Shown: positions 1-7,898 of the stretch, piece by piece
Layout: each line of letters begins with the position of its first letter
How positions within the stretch are numbered: position 1 is the stretch's first letter
Source of the DNA: Flagellimonas beolgyonensis
Lineage (GTDB): Bacteria > Bacteroidota > Bacteroidia > Flavobacteriales > Flavobacteriaceae
Length of the DNA stretch: 64,000 nt
Direction: 5' to 3'
NCBI RefSeq assembly: GCF_003992615.1
Contig: NZ_RZMY01000018.1
Coordinates: 124,001 to 188,000, forward strand
Position numbers and translations under genes: made by a program
The notes under the pieces: generated by a model
Seen by the model: only the letters and a program-made list of their open reading frames with translations
The model's database searches: none
What the model was told of the DNA's origin: nothing

Positions 1-405
1 ATGACAACCACCTATGCACAGGAAAGTACGGTGCTTATTTTTCATAAATCGCACGAACCCAAAAAGCAGCAGGCTCCATTCAGCGATGTGGTTCAGGCGG
101 GCAACCTGTACTTTTTGGCAGGACAGATCGGTATGGACCATTCCACACGGACCCTGGTGGAAGGAGGTATTCAAGCGGAAACAGAGCAGGCCATTAAAAA
201 TATTGAGGCCGTTTTGGCCCAGCACAATCTTACCTTGGAGAATGTGGTCAAGTGTACCGTGATCTTGAGCACCATGGATGATTTTTCATCCTTTAACGAG
301 ATTTATACCCAATATTTCACCAAAAAACCGGCCCGAACCACCTTTGCGGCTTCAGGAATAGCGGCCAAAGGTAAAATAGAAATTGATGTGATCGCAGTAA
401 AATGA
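1..405 (+). CDS. RidA family protein, probably exported; 5' end probably outside window
   Basis: The product matches the RidA/YjgF/UK114 family, small trimeric proteins that deaminate reactive enamine/imine intermediates; the C-terminal ARTTFAASGIAAKGKIEIDVIAV block is the family signature region. An ATG lies at base 1, but the first residues (TTTYAQES) look like the end of a signal peptide with an AQ/E cleavage site. The true start is therefore probably upstream and the protein periplasmic. From the visible ATG it has 134 residues, close to a normal RidA core. It ends in TGA 99 bases before the next gene. Substrate cannot be deduced, since many RidA paralogues differ from the canonical enzyme. 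Confidence 0.85.
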   Translation: MTTTYAQESTVLIFHKSHEPKKQQAPFSDVVQAGNLYFLAGQIGMDHSTRTLVEGGIQAETEQAIKNIEAVLAQHNLTLENVVKCTVILSTMDDFSSFNEIYTQYFTKKPARTTFAASGIAAKGKIEIDVIAVK

Positions 406-504
406 TGAAGGGCCATCGGGAAATTTAAAGCTTTGGGCGGTAAAAATTTGAACTCTTGAATTACTTCGTATCTTTCAAACTTGCGAGAACACAAGTGATA
501 TAGG

Positions 505-3018
505 TTGAAATTAAATAAAAAATTAAAGTATTCACTCTTCATTGGGCTTTTTGGCCTGTTTTCCAATTTGCTGTGTGCCCAAGGAAATGTGGCCCCCCAA
601 ATAATTGCCACGGGTGATCAGTTCTATTGCCCGCAATCGATGCTGCCCATCACCACGGATTTTAATATCGTAGATCCGGATGATACAGAAATCGATGCCT
701 TTTATATCCAGATTTCCACCGGTTACGAGCGCGGTTTTGATGTACTGAGCCTACAAAACAGTCACCCTACCGTTACCACCAATTGGAATGCCCAAGAAGG
801 GAAATTAACGCTTACTGGAGTAGGTGGTGTCCCCATGTTGTATACGGATCTTATCGCTGCGGTCAGGGATGTGGTGTTTGAAAGTGCTTCTGCTTCGCCT
901 GAGGAAGAAAAGTTTTTTTCATTGACCATCGGAAATGCAAATTATTTGCCTGAAACCGGGCATTACTACGAATATGTATCCGATGTGGGCATTCGCTGGG
1001 ACGATGCCAGAACTGCGGCGGAGAATAGGACCTATTTTGGGCTGCAAGGCTATTTGGCTACCATAACTTCTGCTGCCGAGGCCCAAATTACTGGGGAACA
1101 AACTACTGGAACAGGTTGGATCGGTGGTTCGGACGAACAAACCGAGGGTGTATGGCGATGGATGACTGGGCCAGAGCAAGGGCAGGTTTTTTGGAATGGA
1201 GACAATACAGGCAGTAGTCCAAACTTTGCGTTTTGGAACACCAATGAGCCCAACAACTTGGGTGACGAGGATTACGCCCATATTACCGCCCCAGGTGTCG
1301 GAATAACAGGTTCGTGGAACGATCTTCGCATTACTGGAGATCCCACAGGGGATTATCAACCCAAAGGATATATAGTGGAATATGGGGGTATGCCTGGTGA
1401 TCCGATACTGAATTTATCTGCCAGCACAAAAATCACAACACCTAAAATTACTTCAGTTACGCCTGGTACCATTTGTGGTTCTGGTACTGTGAGTCTGCAG
1501 GCCACATCTTCTTTTGGTGATGTGGTTTGGTTTGAAACAGAGACCGGTGGAACCGCTTTGGCCACTGGGAATAATTTTGACACCCCTGTTTTGGATAGTT
1601 CCAAAACCTATTACGTTATGGCTTCGTATAATGGTTGCATGGTAAGTGAGCGACTTCCGATCCGGGCAACGGTTTTAATTCCACCCAATATCAATGATGG
1701 AATCACGTTGACGAATTGTGATGAGGATGGGGTTGCGGATGGTTTTACCCAATTTGACCTTACCCAATATTTGGATTTGCTCAGTACTGAAGATGGCAAT
1801 TTTGCGTTCACTTTTTACCTCTCCGAAGCGGATGCGGAAAATCGTGCAAATGAAATCGACGCTCAAAATTTCAATAATGCGGTGGCCGACCAATTGTTTT
1901 TTCGAGTAGAAGGCACTGGCGATTATTGCTATGCTATCGGCTCGGTATTTTTGGACGTTTCCACAACATCATTTCCAAATGGGTATGTGTATGCCCTTGA
2001 AACGTGTGATGATCGTAATGCGGATGGTATTGCCATCTTCAATCTCTTGGAGGCCGAACAGGATTTGCTAGACCAGTTTCCTACATCTCAAGGGTTGACC
2101 GTTTCTTTTTATCAAAACGAAGACGATGCCCTTTTAAAGCGAAACCCGATCGGAAATACCCAGGCCTATACCAATACAATGGCCTATTCCGAAATCTTGT
2201 TTGTACGAGTGGATGATGAATTCTCAGGTACATGCTTTGGAGTGGGACAACATCTTTCACTTACCGTGCTGCCTACCCCTTCTTATGAATTGGAAGAAAA
2301 CTATTTTTTCTGTAGTGGATCGTCGGTGGAAGTGGTCCCGTTGCGACCTTTGGGGGCTTACCAGTATCGGTGGTACAATGCCAGTAACACGCTGATCGGT
2401 GAAAGTGAATCCATGGTTCTTTCGGAAGCCGGCCAATACAGTGTGGTGGCCCTCTCCGAAGCTGGTTGTACATCGCCAGCCCTTTCTTTTGGGGTGGAGG
2501 AATCGAGCCCTCCGGTGCTGCAGCCCCAATTTGTACAGGTTGAAGATGATGGTGAGACAGGTACCATCACCGTACTGTATGAAAATGGGGAACTGGGTCT
2601 TGGGGATTATGCCTTTTATTTGGACAATCTTTACGGTGAAGGAGGTGATTCCTCCGTTTTTACCAATGTGGAACCCGGCTTGCATACACTATACGCCATT
2701 GATAAAAATGGGTGTGGTGTGGATGCCATTCAGGTCGGGGTAGTGGGGGTGGCCAAATTCTTCACTCCCAACAACGACAATATTAATGATGTGTTGGCGA
2801 TTAAGGGGGTGACAAGCGAGTTTTATGCCAGCGGCAATTTTCTCGTTTTTGATCGGTATGGAAAATTGATGGGGCAAATCGATCCTTTCCAAAAGGGTTG
2901 GAGTGGCCTCTACAAAGGAAAACCATTGCCTCCATCGGATTATTGGTATACGTTGGAGCTTACCGATCATGAGGGGATGATCCACCGACGTAATGGCCAT
3001 TTTACCCTCAAGCAATAA
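505..3018 (+). CDS. Secreted C-type lectin domain protein with type IX (CHU_C) sorting domain
   Basis: An 837-residue secreted protein. A signal peptide (residues 1-25, ending LLCAQ) is followed by a beta-rich region. A C-type lectin-like domain spans about 151-294, with the EPN sugar-binding motif at 248-250 and WND at 271-273. An Ig-like region follows (about 310-385, GGTALATG/YYV pattern), then repeated T9SS-protein modules. The C-terminal CHU_C / type B sorting domain starts at about 752 (FFTPNNDNIND) and ends in YTLELTD-HRRNGHFTLKQ. CHU_C domains direct cargo through the type IX secretion system, so this is probably a cell-surface or released adhesin or carbohydrate-binding protein. The start is a TTG chosen because it opens the signal peptide; a weak TATCTTTC -7 candidate lies at 469-476. 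The ligand is unknown. Confidence 0.85.
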   Translation: MKLNKKLKYSLFIGLFGLFSNLLCAQGNVAPQIIATGDQFYCPQSMLPITTDFNIVDPDDTEIDAFYIQISTGYERGFDVLSLQNSHPTVTTNWNAQEGKLTLTGVGGVPMLYTDLIAAVRDVVFESASASPEEEKFFSLTIGNANYLPETGHYYEYVSDVGIRWDDARTAAENRTYFGLQGYLATITSAAEAQITGEQTTGTGWIGGSDEQTEGVWRWMTGPEQGQVFWNGDNTGSSPNFAFWNTNEPNNLGDEDYAHITAPGVGITGSWNDLRITGDPTGDYQPKGYIVEYGGMPGDPILNLSASTKITTPKITSVTPGTICGSGTVSLQATSSFGDVVWFETETGGTALATGNNFDTPVLDSSKTYYVMASYNGCMVSERLPIRATVLIPPNINDGITLTNCDEDGVADGFTQFDLTQYLDLLSTEDGNFAFTFYLSEADAENRANEIDAQNFNNAVADQLFFRVEGTGDYCYAIGSVFLDVSTTSFPNGYVYALETCDDRNADGIAIFNLLEAEQDLLDQFPTSQGLTVSFYQNEDDALLKRNPIGNTQAYTNTMAYSEILFVRVDDEFSGTCFGVGQHLSLTVLPTPSYELEENYFFCSGSSVEVVPLRPLGAYQYRWYNASNTLIGESESMVLSEAGQYSVVALSEAGCTSPALSFGVEESSPPVLQPQFVQVEDDGETGTITVLYENGELGLGDYAFYLDNLYGEGGDSSVFTNVEPGLHTLYAIDKNGCGVDAIQVGVVGVAKFFTPNNDNINDVLAIKGVTSEFYASGNFLVFDRYGKLMGQIDPFQKGWSGLYKGKPLPPSDYWYTLELTDHEGMIHRRNGHFTLKQ

Positions 3019-3053
3019 TCAAAAAGATAGCTGGTATTCCACGGGCATAAATG

Positions 3054-3061
3054 TATCTTTG
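3054..3061 (+). promoter_or_regulatory. -7 promoter element for queE
   Basis: TATCTTTG matches the Bacteroidota sigma-ABfr -7 consensus TAnnTTTG. Its last base is only 4 bases before the ATG at 3066. Transcription would therefore begin at about that ATG, making the mRNA leaderless or favouring the in-frame ATG at 3084. Confidence 0.6.
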
Positions 3062-3065
3062 CACC

Positions 3066-3698
3066 ATGGTTGAAGCTAATACAATGGATTTGGTGGAGAA
3101 GGGCCTGATGTTGCCTTTGATGGAAGAATTTTATACCATTCAGGGAGAAGGCTACCACAAGGGAACCGCTGCTTACTTTATTCGGGTAGGGGGGTGCGAT
3201 GTGGGTTGCCATTGGTGCGATGTCAAGGAAAGCTGGAATGCCGAGACGCATCCGCCAACGGCCATTGAAAGTATTATTGCCAATGCCAAAAAATATTCCG
3301 ATACCATTGTGATCACCGGTGGGGAACCGTTGACGTGGGATATGGGGCCATTGACCGAAGGATTGAAGGCAGAAGGGATGAAAACCCACATTGAGACCTC
3401 AGGGGCCTATCCTTTGACGGGCAACTGGGATTGGATCTGCCTTTCTCCTAAAAAGAACAAATTGCCCGTAGGTGATATCTATAAAAAAGCGGATGAGCTG
3501 AAAGTGATCGTGTACAACAAACACGACTTTGTTTTTGCCGAGGAGCAGGCAGCCCAAGTAGGAGACAATTGCATCTTGTACCTACAACCGGAATGGAGCG
3601 TTCGCGATAAAATGGTTCCCTTGATCGTGGACTACGTGATGCAGCACCCCAAATGGAAGGTATCGCTACAAACCCATAAGTATTTGAATATTCCCTAA
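3066..3698 (+). CDS. queE: 7-carboxy-7-deazaguanine synthase (QueE), radical SAM
   Basis: QueE converts 6-carboxy-tetrahydropterin to 7-carboxy-7-deazaguanine in queuosine/preQ0 synthesis, using a [4Fe-4S] cluster and S-adenosylmethionine. The radical-SAM cysteines form C-x3-C-x2-C (residues 44, 48, 51 from this start). The flanking EEFYTIQGEG and FIRVGGCDVGCHWCD motifs are typical of QueE, as is TGGEPL further on. Length is about 210 residues, normal for the family. The start is uncertain: ATG at 3066 lies almost at the predicted transcription start, and ATG at 3084 (MDLVEKGLMLPL) is an equally good alternative. No other queuosine gene is adjacent. Confidence 0.93.
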   Translation: MVEANTMDLVEKGLMLPLMEEFYTIQGEGYHKGTAAYFIRVGGCDVGCHWCDVKESWNAETHPPTAIESIIANAKKYSDTIVITGGEPLTWDMGPLTEGLKAEGMKTHIETSGAYPLTGNWDWICLSPKKNKLPVGDIYKKADELKVIVYNKHDFVFAEEQAAQVGDNCILYLQPEWSVRDKMVPLIVDYVMQHPKWKVSLQTHKYLNIP

Positions 3699-3705
3699 GC
3701 GTAAA

Positions 3706-4503
3706 TTAACGCCCCCCATACTTTTGAAGGTCCAACAAACATTCCGCATCAAAATCGGGCACGGCAGCCGTTCCTTTGGAAACATTGCTTTGCATCATTT
3801 TCAATAGGGACGTCCCAAACTGGAGTTCGGCACGCATTAAGCAGCCTGCAACATTGCAATGGTTTTCTGCATCGGGATCTTCGTGGTCGTTTACAGGGGT
3901 GGTGCTCAGCGCCACCAGACCGAACAAATGGCCGGTTTCGTGCAGAAGAGTCGCCGTTTCCACATCTTCAACCTGTACCGCACTGCTGCTATTGGCCAAA
4001 TCGCGTATGGTTTGCTCATATACCACCATTGAGGTATTGCGGTATACTGCACCCAGGGTCACCGTACCTTCTGTTTCGTTATCGGTATCGGCAGGGGCAT
4101 CCGCAAAGTAAATATACAAGGCCAAAGTGGAGCCATCGTTGTAGACATTTCGGTTTTCGCTTTCCAATTGCACCACCTCATCCAAGGTCAAAGTTGCTTC
4201 TTGGGGTGAAGGTAGGGTGGTGTACCTGATTTCGATGTCTTGCTTAAAAGTCCGTTCCCGCAAGAAATTTTCATAATTGGTAATGGCTTCTGCCGTGGGT
4301 CGAAAACCCGAAACAAAGGCAATCTCGATCAATAATTTATCGAATTCGGCATTGCTCAAAAAATCACTGGCCGATAGTCCTGTGGTCAGCAAGTTTGCTG
4401 TTTTGTTGACCGTTGGGTTTTCGGAGGTAATATCGGAGTCCTTGGAACATGCCGCAAAGAGGAGTAGGCCCGTTAAAACGTAAAGTGCAATTTTCTTTTT
4501 CAT
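3706..4503 (-). CDS. Metzincin-like zinc metalloprotease lipoprotein
   Basis: A 265-residue predicted lipoprotein: signal peptide with lipobox FAAC (Cys19). The sequence HETGHLFGL (His188, Glu189, His192) is an HExxHxxG zinc-protease motif. It is followed by histidines at 207 and 215 and a Cys-Leu-Met near 221-223 that could be the metzincin Met-turn. The spacing HExxHxxG...H...M resembles archaemetzincin/matrixin-like proteins, but the third zinc ligand is further away than the usual HExxHxxGxxH. The N-terminal region (about 40-180) is otherwise unfamiliar. It converges on queE with a 7-base gap and appears monocistronic. Its substrate is unknown; assignment as an active protease is inferred from the motif. 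Confidence 0.75.
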   Translation of the reverse strand: MKKKIALYVLTGLLLFAACSKDSDITSENPTVNKTANLLTTGLSASDFLSNAEFDKLLIEIAFVSGFRPTAEAITNYENFLRERTFKQDIEIRYTTLPSPQEATLTLDEVVQLESENRNVYNDGSTLALYIYFADAPADTDNETEGTVTLGAVYRNTSMVVYEQTIRDLANSSSAVQVEDVETATLLHETGHLFGLVALSTTPVNDHEDPDAENHCNVAGCLMRAELQFGTSLLKMMQSNVSKGTAAVPDFDAECLLDLQKYGGR

Positions 4504-4544
4504 CTATAGCAAATATAAAATAGAACGTTCCATATTGGAATCTA

Positions 4545-5255
4545 TTACGTTTGGCTCGTCAATCGGGCCAAATAGTCGAAATGTTCCCCTTCCATGATCA
4601 GTTCACAGTTCAGGCCATTGTCCCAACATGCATTCTGCAAGGTATTGAAATCCAAATAAATCCAATCAAAAGCATCACTTTTTTGCCCTTTGTATTGCAT
4701 GGTGAAAGTCACTTCGCCATAGTATTTTCCATCGTTGGGAATCCAATAACCACCATCCTCATCTTCCTCGAACATATAAATAATGTCACTCGAATCCAAC
4801 AAGATTTGACCATCCGGTGCCAACAGCGTGCCTAAATGCTTTAAAAATGGGGCAACATTTTTCAACGTGCCTGCAAGTCCGATGCCATTCATCAGCAATA
4901 AAATTGTATCAAATGTTTGGTCGGAATAGGCCAAAATGTTTTGTTGCACCACGTTTTTTACACCACGCTCTTTACAGACAGAAATACAGCCTGAGGAGCT
5001 GTCCAATGCGGTTACCTCCAAACCCTTTTCCTGCAGGTATAGGGCATGGCTTCCTGCACCACAGCCCACGTCCAACACTTTGCCTTTGGCCAATCGCAGG
5101 GCCTTTTGTTCAATTTTGGGCATTTCTTTGTACGAACGGAATAGGTAGGGCACTGGAATCACGTCTTCTTCGTCCAAGGATGAAAAGGTCTTAATGTCTT
5201 CCGTATAATTGCCCTGTTGGTAGTCCCTAAAGGCCATGCCCAAAACATCTGCCAT
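4545..5255 (-). CDS. Class I SAM-dependent methyltransferase
   Basis: A 236-residue soluble protein with a Rossmann methyltransferase fold. Motif I (VLDVGCGAG) is at residues 60-68, the acidic residue of motif II follows in VTALDSS, and the post-motif region is FDTILLLMNGIGLAG. It resembles generic bacterial class I methyltransferases (Methyltransf_25/31 type). The start at 5255 (MADVLGMAFRDYQQG) was preferred over an upstream in-frame ATG at 5399, because the extra 48 residues would overlap the divergent gene at 5326 and do not resemble the family. The methyl acceptor cannot be inferred from sequence or neighbours. Confidence 0.85.
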   Translation of the reverse strand: MADVLGMAFRDYQQGNYTEDIKTFSSLDEEDVIPVPYLFRSYKEMPKIEQKALRLAKGKVLDVGCGAGSHALYLQEKGLEVTALDSSSGCISVCKERGVKNVVQQNILAYSDQTFDTILLLMNGIGLAGTLKNVAPFLKHLGTLLAPDGQILLDSSDIIYMFEEDEDGGYWIPNDGKYYGEVTFTMQYKGQKSDAFDWIYLDFNTLQNACWDNGLNCELIMEGEHFDYLARLTSQT

Positions 5256-5311
5256 GGTGCTGCTTTTTTGCAAAGGTGGGACTTTAATCGCAGAGAACGA
5301 TTTAAATTGGA

Positions 5312-5319
5312 TAAGTTTG
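5312..5319 (+). promoter_or_regulatory. -7 promoter element for the YkgJ-type gene
   Basis: TAAGTTTG fits TAnnTTTG, with 6 bases between it and the ATG at 5326. It implies a leaderless or nearly leaderless transcript. Confidence 0.5.
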
Positions 5320-5325
5320 TGTTGT

Positions 5326-5820
5326 ATGGAAGAATTTCTGGAGGAATTGCCCCAAAGGGCGAGGGAAAAGCAGGCGGAGAATAAAAAATTCTTCACCAAG
5401 TTGAAGAAGAAACCGCCAAAGGATTTGGACTATGTGATGCTGGAGTTGCACGAGGCCGAGTTTGAACGGATCGACTGCCTTACCTGTGCCAATTGCTGCA
5501 AGACCACTGGGCCATTGTTCACCAATACCGATATTGAGCGCATTGCAAAATACTTCCGGATGAAGCCTTCCCAATTTATCGATCAGTTCCTACGTATCGA
5601 TGAAGAAAACGATTATGTGCTACAATCCGTACCCTGTACCTTTTTGGGAGCCGACAATTATTGCTCAATTTATGAGGTGAGGCCCAAGGCATGCCGTGAG
5701 TTTCCGCACACCGATCGCAAAAAGTTCCAACAGATCGGCAATCTCACCCTAAAAAATGTGGCTATTTGTCCCGCAGCCTTCAACATAGTTGAAGAAATGA
5801 AAAAGCGCATAAAAATTTGA
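5326..5820 (+). CDS. YkgJ-family cysteine-cluster (zinc/iron-chelating) protein
   Basis: A 164-residue protein. An N-terminal charged helix (EEFLEELPQRAREKQAENKK) is followed by the CxxCxxCC cluster (Cys51, 54, 57, 58; motif CLTCANCC). Further on are the conserved VPCTFLGADNYCSIYEVRPKACREFPH cysteines. This is the YkgJ (CxxCxxCC) family, which probably binds a metal or Fe-S cluster; the biochemical role is not established. The start at 5326 was chosen over an in-frame ATG at 5236 because it follows a promoter element directly and begins the family homology. The next gene starts 21 bases downstream with its own promoter element. Confidence 0.85.
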   Translation: MEEFLEELPQRAREKQAENKKFFTKLKKKPPKDLDYVMLELHEAEFERIDCLTCANCCKTTGPLFTNTDIERIAKYFRMKPSQFIDQFLRIDEENDYVLQSVPCTFLGADNYCSIYEVRPKACREFPHTDRKKFQQIGNLTLKNVAICPAAFNIVEEMKKRIKI

Positions 5821-5828
5821 CGATTTCC

Positions 5829-5836
5829 TATATTTG
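5829..5836 (+). promoter_or_regulatory. -7 promoter element for the fatty-acid hydroxylase gene
   Basis: TATATTTG matches TAnnTTTG and ends 5 bases before the ATG at 5842. This is another near-leaderless arrangement, separating this gene transcriptionally from the gene ahead of it. Confidence 0.55.
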
Positions 5837-5841
5837 GGAAT

Positions 5842-6678
5842 ATGGAGCAGATCATTTCTTACTTTGAGACCATTCCCTCAGCACACCGAAGTTTGATTTT
5901 GGTGGGAGGAATTACCTTTTTCTGGATTTTGGAGGGCATTGTGCCCTTATTCAACGTGCCCTATAAAAAATGGCGACACTCCGTTCCCAATTTCTTTTTT
6001 ACCCTTACAACGATCATTGTGAATTTTCCCTTGGCGTTTTTATTGCTCAAGACTTCCGATTGGGCCGTGGAAAACCAGTTTGGTATCATTAATTGGTTGC
6101 CCGAAATGCCCTTGTGGCTGTATGTGTTGCTTGGGGTAATGTTATTAGATCTTATTGGGGCGTATGCCGCCCATTGGGTGGAGCACAAGGTGAAACCGCT
6201 TTGGATGGTGCATTTGGTGCACCATTCCGATCATAATGTGGATACAACGACTGCCAACCGACACCATCCACTTGAAAGTGTGATACGCTACGTTTTTACG
6301 TTGACGGGCGTTTTGTTGGTAGGCGCTCCAATCGGCATTATTATGTTGTATCAGAGCTTGTCCGTGGTGTTTTCCCAGTTCAACCATGCCAACATCCGAT
6401 TGCCGAAAAAAGTGGACAATGCCATTAGTTGGTTCATTGTAAGCCCCGATATGCATAAAGTGCACCATCACTACCAATTGCCCTATACCGATTCCAACTA
6501 TGGCAATATCTTTTCCATTTGGGACCGATTGTTCGGTACCTACATGACCATGGATGTAAAGGATATTGTTTATGGGGTGGATACCTTTCCGGATGAAAAG
6601 GAAAACAGCAGCATCACTGGTTTGCTAAAGCAACCTTTTCACAAATACCGTAGGCCGACTACCGAAACTCAATCGTAG
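5842..6678 (+). CDS. Sterol desaturase / fatty acid hydroxylase superfamily protein
   Basis: A 278-residue integral membrane di-iron enzyme. Hydrophobic segments lie at about 17-38, 51-70, 91-110 and 152-172. The histidine boxes of the fatty acid hydroxylase family are present: H111xxxH115 (HWVEHK), H124-LV-HH128 (HLVHHSDHN), H182 in QFNHANI, and H205-KV-HHH (HKVHHHY). These bind the two irons that activate oxygen for lipid hydroxylation or desaturation. The true substrate (fatty acid, sterol-like lipid or carotenoid) cannot be read from sequence. The 3' end overlaps the convergent namZ-like gene by 10 bases. Confidence 0.88.
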   Translation: MEQIISYFETIPSAHRSLILVGGITFFWILEGIVPLFNVPYKKWRHSVPNFFFTLTTIIVNFPLAFLLLKTSDWAVENQFGIINWLPEMPLWLYVLLGVMLLDLIGAYAAHWVEHKVKPLWMVHLVHHSDHNVDTTTANRHHPLESVIRYVFTLTGVLLVGAPIGIIMLYQSLSVVFSQFNHANIRLPKKVDNAISWFIVSPDMHKVHHHYQLPYTDSNYGNIFSIWDRLFGTYMTMDVKDIVYGVDTFPDEKENSSITGLLKQPFHKYRRPTTETQS

Positions 6679-7895
6679 AGCAAATAGTTCTTTCGGATTT
6701 GCTTGAAGGCCTCCAATTCGTTTTGCCAGGTGGCCTTTATTTCGGCTTCGGTCAATCCTTCCTCAATTTGTTGCTGCAGCAAGGGCGTCCCCGCATGTTT
6801 GGTAAAACCGCTAGTGAGGAAGAATTTGGATTTGTCCAAACAGTTGGCGTAGGCTTCCATCACCCATCGTAGGGTCATTTCATTCATTCTAGGAGTGTTG
6901 GACAAATCTTTTCCATAACAAGTTTTGCCTTCTTCCTTGGGATATTTGGACCCAAAATTGGGTTCGGGCACATAACGGAAATCATTCTTGGTGCTGTCCA
7001 AGAAAGAAGCACCATACCGTTGAAATTGGAATTCCGTACCCCGACCGGCATTTACGTTGGTGCCTTCAAAAAGTCCCAAACTAGGATACAGGTTGATCGA
7101 CACATCATTGGGCAGGTTGGGCGAGGGCCGAATGGGCAAATGGTATTCCGATTGATGGGTGTAGTTTTCCAGTTGGATTACTGTCAAATAAGCTTTGCCG
7201 CCATTTTCAAGCCATCCTTCGCCATTGAGCATTTTGGCATATTCCCCCATGGTCATCCCATACACCAAAGGAATGGTGTTCATGCCCAAATAACTGGTGT
7301 GTTCAGGAAGCATGGTGGGGCCGTCGATATAATGGCCATTGGGATTGGGTCTGTCCAAGACAATGATGGGTGTGTGGTGTTCGGCGCAGGCTTCCATTAC
7401 CAATTGCAAAGTGGCGATGTAGGTATAAAAGCGCACGCCTACATCCTGGATGTCAAAAACGATTACATCCAAGTTTTCCAATTGGTCTTGGGACGGTTTT
7501 CGGTTATCACCATATAAAGAAATGATGGGTACCCCAGTCTTGGCATCCATACCATCCTTCACATGTTCCCCTGCATCGGCGGTACCGCGAAAGCCATGTT
7601 CCGGCGCAAAAACTTTTTGAACGGCAATACCACGGGAAATCAAGGAATCCACCAAATGGGTATGACCCTTTTCATGAAACACTACACTGGTGGCATTGGC
7701 CACGACCCCCACTTTTTTACCTTCGAGCAAAGGCAAGTAGGCTTCCGTACGATTGGCGGCCACAACAATAGCAGGTTGGGCGAGTGCCATGGCCTCGTCA
7801 TTGGTCATTTCCTGTTGCTTGTGCTGCCCTTTACAAGAGGAAAACACCAAAAACAAGAAGAAAACTGTACTTTTGAATCTAGAAAAAATGGCCAT
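6669..7895 (-). CDS. Exo-beta-N-acetylmuramidase NamZ-like lipoprotein (DUF1343)
   Basis: A 408-residue predicted lipoprotein (signal peptide to VFSSC, Cys21). It belongs to the DUF1343 family, whose characterised member NamZ releases terminal N-acetylmuramic acid from peptidoglycan fragments. Visible family motifs include KVGVVANATS, VFAPEHGFRG, VIFDIQDVGVRFYTYI, LDRPNPNG, GMTMGEYA and NAGRGTEFQFQ. It probably acts in the periplasm in cell-wall recycling. No amidase, N-acetylglucosaminidase or MurNAc transporter gene is adjacent. It starts 3 bases from the divergent permease gene, so each gene's upstream region lies within the other's reading frame. Confidence 0.88.
   Translation of the reverse strand: MAIFSRFKSTVFFLFLVFSSCKGQHKQQEMTNDEAMALAQPAIVVAANRTEAYLPLLEGKKVGVVANATSVVFHEKGHTHLVDSLISRGIAVQKVFAPEHGFRGTADAGEHVKDGMDAKTGVPIISLYGDNRKPSQDQLENLDVIVFDIQDVGVRFYTYIATLQLVMEACAEHHTPIIVLDRPNPNGHYIDGPTMLPEHTSYLGMNTIPLVYGMTMGEYAKMLNGEGWLENGGKAYLTVIQLENYTHQSEYHLPIRPSPNLPNDVSINLYPSLGLFEGTNVNAGRGTEFQFQRYGASFLDSTKNDFRYVPEPNFGSKYPKEEGKTCYGKDLSNTPRMNEMTLRWVMEAYANCLDKSKFFLTSGFTKHAGTPLLQQQIEEGLTEAEIKATWQNELEAFKQIRKNYLLYD
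7868..7875 (+). promoter_or_regulatory. -7 promoter element for the FtsX-like permease, inside namZ-like CDS
   Basis: TACTTTTG matches TAnnTTTG and lies about 23 bases before the TTG start at 7899. It sits inside the signal-peptide codons of the opposite-strand namZ-like gene. Confidence 0.5.
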
Positions 7896-7898
7896 TCG

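Noticed and set aside
2257..2685. 142-residue minus-strand frame within the secreted lectin protein gene
   Set aside because: Antisense to a clear T9SS cargo gene and without any recognisable motif.
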